In this document: positions 50,800-53,314 of the stretch, piece after piece
Numbering within the stretch: the first letter of the stretch is position 1
Layout of the letters: each line of letters begins with the position of its first letter
Source of the DNA: a virus
Strand: one strand, 5' to 3'
IMG/VR virus record: IMGVR_UViG_3300033148_005268
Location: 1 to 53,314 of that record
Length of the DNA: 53,314 nucleotides
Translations under genes and position numbers: made by a program
Notes under the pieces: generated by a model
Seen by the model: only the letters and a program-made list of their open reading frames with translations
Told to the model about the DNA's origin: nothing
The model's database searches: none

Positions 50800-51036
50800 A
50801 TGGCGATAGCATACAAGTGCGATATTTCAGGAGAGTATATAGACGAGCCCAAGAACGGCTTTATCCGGTCCGGTGTGCCTATAACCATTGAACACAACGG
50901 CAAGACGATAACCCTGACCGCAGACATAAAGGTTGTGTTTCAGGTGCCCGGAGCAGAAACGAACCAGTTTTCAAGGGCAATAAACAACAAAATAAAGCGG
51001 GCCATGTTTCAGGAGATTCTAAATTCAACACCGTAA
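50800..51036 (+). CDS. 78-residue protein
   Basis: Two nt after the preceding stop. Starts AIAYKCDISGEYIDEPKNGF, with beta-hairpins (TIEHNGKTITLTADIKVVFQ) and a C-terminal helix. It resembles small zinc-lacking relatives of phage ribbon proteins. Function unknown. Confidence 0.55.
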   Translation: MAIAYKCDISGEYIDEPKNGFIRSGVPITIEHNGKTITLTADIKVVFQVPGAETNQFSRAINNKIKRAMFQEILNSTP

Positions 51037-51056
51037 GCACAGGGAGGGATGGGCGC

Positions 51057-51557
51057 ATGATAAGGGATGTTGCGAAAAAACTTTTAGTAGCGGGTGCCAT
51101 TCTACTTGCAGTGCCAACCATGGCGCTTGCCACGATAACTGTATCAGGGCCGTACATGGGCTATATGCAGGATTCCCAGGGGCGTATTATCGCCAACGAT
51201 TCTTACGCCTACGTCCGGTGGGATTGGAGCACCGGCGCGGCTGAGACTGCGGCGAGCGACAGCAACCAAACTGCCGTGATCACCGGAAGAATCGTAGGCG
51301 TAAAGGCGGTTGAGGGCAGCATTGACACTGCCTATACCATCAAGCTGCTGGATAGTGCGGGCCGTGATGTGCTTCAGGGTCTTTTCTCTGACACTGAAGC
51401 CAGCGCAACCGCAACAGCGGACAGCCACTACAGGGTGCCCGTTGACGATACAAGCGGTGGTCCGATCGTTCTAATAAACGAAACCGTCTATGGCGATATT
51501 TCAAGTGCCGGTAATAGCAACAGTGGTTATTTCATTGTAATCATTAAAGTAAAATAG
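51057..51557 (+). CDS. Secreted small protein in the tail operon
   Basis: 166 aa, GGGAGGGATGGGCGC site. Residues 1-25 (KKLLVAGAILLAVPTMALA) are a Sec signal peptide with an AxA cleavage site. The mature part is a beta-sandwich (SYAYVRWDWSTGAAETAASD; YTIKLLDSAGRDVLQGLF; GYFIVIIKVK). Another exported protein among virion genes. Confidence 0.7.
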   Translation: MIRDVAKKLLVAGAILLAVPTMALATITVSGPYMGYMQDSQGRIIANDSYAYVRWDWSTGAAETAASDSNQTAVITGRIVGVKAVEGSIDTAYTIKLLDSAGRDVLQGLFSDTEASATATADSHYRVPVDDTSGGPIVLINETVYGDISSAGNSNSGYFIVIIKVK

Positions 51558-51569
51558 CGGGCAAGACCA

Positions 51570-51920
51570 ATGCCGGTTGAAAAAGTCATAAGCTATACAA
51601 ATCAGTCGAATAAGACGGCGCTATCGCGCGCCGTAACCGCCCTGGATTCGTCAGCGCAGGTTATGAGGGTTGTGCTGATGAACCCCAGCACGCAGGCACT
51701 GCTTACTGAAGAAGCGAACTATCCGAGGATGAAAGTGTTCAACTACGGATCTGGCAGAATCAAGTATATCTGTAAAAACACTAACATTGACGCAAATGAG
51801 ACAGATACGGATTGGCTTATCTGGAAGTTTACGGATTCTGATGAGTTTGATAGGGAGGGGCCGCGATCTGGAGCTGTAAATACAGAAGCGGTTATTGATG
51901 GTCTGTCATGGAATATTTGA
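51570..51920 (+). CDS. Small beta-rich protein before the PhoD tail gene
   Basis: 116 aa. VISYTNQSNKTALSRAVTAL, ALLTEEANYPRMKVFNYGSG, LIWKFTDSDEFDREGPRSGA. Probably a structural or baseplate-like adaptor for the following 1363-aa protein. No family recognised. Confidence 0.55.
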   Translation: MPVEKVISYTNQSNKTALSRAVTALDSSAQVMRVVLMNPSTQALLTEEANYPRMKVFNYGSGRIKYICKNTNIDANETDTDWLIWKFTDSDEFDREGPRSGAVNTEAVIDGLSWNI

Positions 51921-51958
51921 TCAGAATGTCCAAGCGCAACCGAGGCAGGAGAGGCTAG

Positions 51959-53314
51959 ATGACGGTCTCGCGCGAGATCCTAAACGCTGTTAATTTCCAG
52001 CCGTCTGCGGACTGGACGATCCCGGATGCGCTGAATAATCTTGTCTATGAGTCATTCGATTCTGATGACTACGATGATTGCAAGAAAGGCAGCATCACGT
52101 TTTCGCAGCAAGGATCACCATCTCCAAACACTGCATCTGATCACACCTACCATGGTGATTATGTTTGCCTGTGCAATAATTCTGCTGCGGAGTTCGTAAA
52201 GTGGGACTTCACGGCTAGGACCCCCCGATGCTACAAGGTCCGGTTGCGTTTCTACCTGAAGATTCCGGCGGCAGCAAACTGGCCAAATAGACGCATCTGC
52301 TCCTTGCAGTACTACTACGCTGGCAACAAAAATGCCTTTGAGATCGCAGGAACAACTACAGCAGGCGAGCTGAAATTCAAGTGGGCAACAGGCGCGAGCA
52401 CTTTTGAGAACACCAAGTATACTATTTCATACGATACTTGGTATAGATGTGAACTTGTGATCTATAACGACACCTCATCAGCAAGCGGCACGGTGTATTT
52501 TTATACTTCTACTGGGTCAACCGAGTTGCTCACAGGGTCTGGTTATAGTGCAACGAACCTAAACGCTTCTTTGAGCAACGTTACATACGCTGAATATTTA
52601 GGAATATTGAAGTTAGGGTTGCTTGACACTGGCGATTCAGACGATCAAATTTACCTTGACGACATCTGTGTCCGCGATGCTACGAACGACTACGACGCCA
52701 CAATAGGCGATTGGAACACAAATGCGGGTACGCATATGACTGACCGCATAGGTGTTGGGTCTGGCACGACAGAGGCCTTTGCGACGACGAGTGCTTCACA
52801 AGACCTGGAGTTTGTGTTCGAAAAGCCGAGCATCACAGACCCACTTGCTGTGCGGCTTTGGGTTTACGGGCAGGCGAGCACGGCAAACTCAAACCGTTGT
52901 GTCAACCTCTGCCGTTGGGTGTCTGGGGCAAGTTACGGTTGGGGTAAGGTCCAGTTGCGTGACAGTTACGAGTACCACCACGTGCTCTGGGAGCATGAGC
53001 CAGGAACGACAGAGGACGTTGCCTGGACGCAAGCAAAGCTAGAAACGTTGACTGCCGGAGTGCAGTCATCAGGATCAAACGAAAGCGAGAACCCAGGCGG
53101 CTATATTGCTGAGTGCTATGCGGAGGTTATAAAGGGCAATAGCGATGATGGGCACATGACTCACGGGCCTATCGTGTGGGCGCTTTCTACGACGCAAGCC
53201 AGGGTGAAGTTTCGTGTAAGTGGCGAGTTCGGCACAAAGATCATATACGGTACGAACCAGGCCAATGTCCGGGCCGGAAGCGGTGGCGATACCGCTACAA
53301 CATCTGAGGTCCGG
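51959..53314 (+). CDS. Tail/fibre protein with PhoD-like domain, 5' part
   Basis: First 414 codons of the 1363-aa protein that continues at base 1. ATG 51959 has AGGAGAGG 5-9 nt upstream. Residues about 28-240 are a LamG-like jellyroll opening with VYESFDSDDYDD and closing with DDQIYLDDICVRDA; residues about 245-500 form a second beta-rich domain (TIGDWNTNAGTHMTDRIGVG) leading into the phosphatase domain. The N-terminal jellyroll is paralogous to the one that spans the amber codon near 2850. Bases 53201-53314 duplicate bases 1-114. Confidence 0.85.
   Translation, partial: MTVSREILNAVNFQPSADWTIPDALNNLVYESFDSDDYDDCKKGSITFSQQGSPSPNTASDHTYHGDYVCLCNNSAAEFVKWDFTARTPRCYKVRLRFYLKIPAAANWPNRRICSLQYYYAGNKNAFEIAGTTTAGELKFKWATGASTFENTKYTISYDTWYRCELVIYNDTSSASGTVYFYTSTGSTELLTGSGYSATNLNASLSNVTYAEYLGILKLGLLDTGDSDDQIYLDDICVRDATNDYDATIGDWNTNAGTHMTDRIGVGSGTTEAFATTSASQDLEFVFEKPSITDPLAVRLWVYGQASTANSNRCVNLCRWVSGASYGWGKVQLRDSYEYHHVLWEHEPGTTEDVAWTQAKLETLTAGVQSSGSNESENPGGYIAECYAEVIKGNSDDGHMTHGPIVWALSTTQARVKFRVSGEFGTKIIYGTNQANVRAGSGGDTATTSEVR
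53201..53314. repeat. Circular junction repeat, right copy
   Basis: Exact copy of bases 1-114; the reading frame from 51959 enters it in the same phase as the frame at base 1, confirming circular continuity. Confidence 0.95.

Noticed and set aside
1-53314. CRISPR array
   Set aside because: No regularly spaced direct repeats were seen anywhere in the window.

Overview
The window is a circular, uncultivated tailed-phage genome (Caudoviricetes, podovirus-like). Bases 1-114 are repeated exactly at 53201-53314, so the unique genome is 53,200 bp and the cut lies inside a tail gene. The head and packaging genes resemble P22/N4-type short-tailed phages: a P22-like portal of 703 aa, a large terminase with a KSRQxGIT-type ATP motif, an N4-gp56/DUF4043-like capsid, no tape measure or sheath, and a 1859-aa protein in the position of an internal (ejection) protein. 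I see no integrase, DNA polymerase, RNA polymerase or CRISPR array. The host is probably Gram-negative: the phage encodes a predicted outer-membrane barrel with a C-terminal Phe, a lipoprotein and several Sec-signal proteins, and shows dockerin-like and FN3 sequence as seen in environmental Planctomycetes or Deltaproteobacteria. The host cannot be fixed from sequence alone.

Layout. (A) 27303-53314 continuing through the junction to 10746, plus strand: replication-like gene, terminases, portal, scaffold, capsid, connector, tail nozzle, internal virion proteins, tail fibres, a huge tail protein with a PhoD-like metallophosphatase domain, exported beta-propeller/beta-helix proteins, then the lysis region (M15 endolysin, small membrane proteins, lipoprotein). 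(B) 20673 down to 10823, minus strand: an early operon with RecE-like nuclease, RecT-like annealing protein, a conserved 248-aa phage protein, an outer-membrane protein, SLOG (DUF2493), DUF4326 and DUF1566/DUF1737 proteins, many very small genes, and three aberrant tRNA-like loci. (C) 20975-21068: a divergent promoter region. (D) 21078-24430, plus strand: a probably leaderless HTH regulator, an HTH/zinc protein, a DUF1376-type replication protein, a DnaB/RecA-type ATPase and a PD-(D/E)xK nuclease. (E) 24844-26805, minus strand: a GC-rich cassette of five small unknown genes bounded by terminators, a likely accessory or anti-defence island.

The most unusual signals are: a tRNA gene whose 3' half lies before its 5' half (permuted order); next to it, a tRNA-Cys-like gene whose anticodon arm can close into a 7-bp stem with a GCAA tetraloop; an in-frame amber codon splitting a jellyroll domain between the PhoD tail protein and its downstream partner; the PhoD-like enzyme domain in a virion protein; and a switch region whose promoter places the start site about 3 nt from the repressor ATG.
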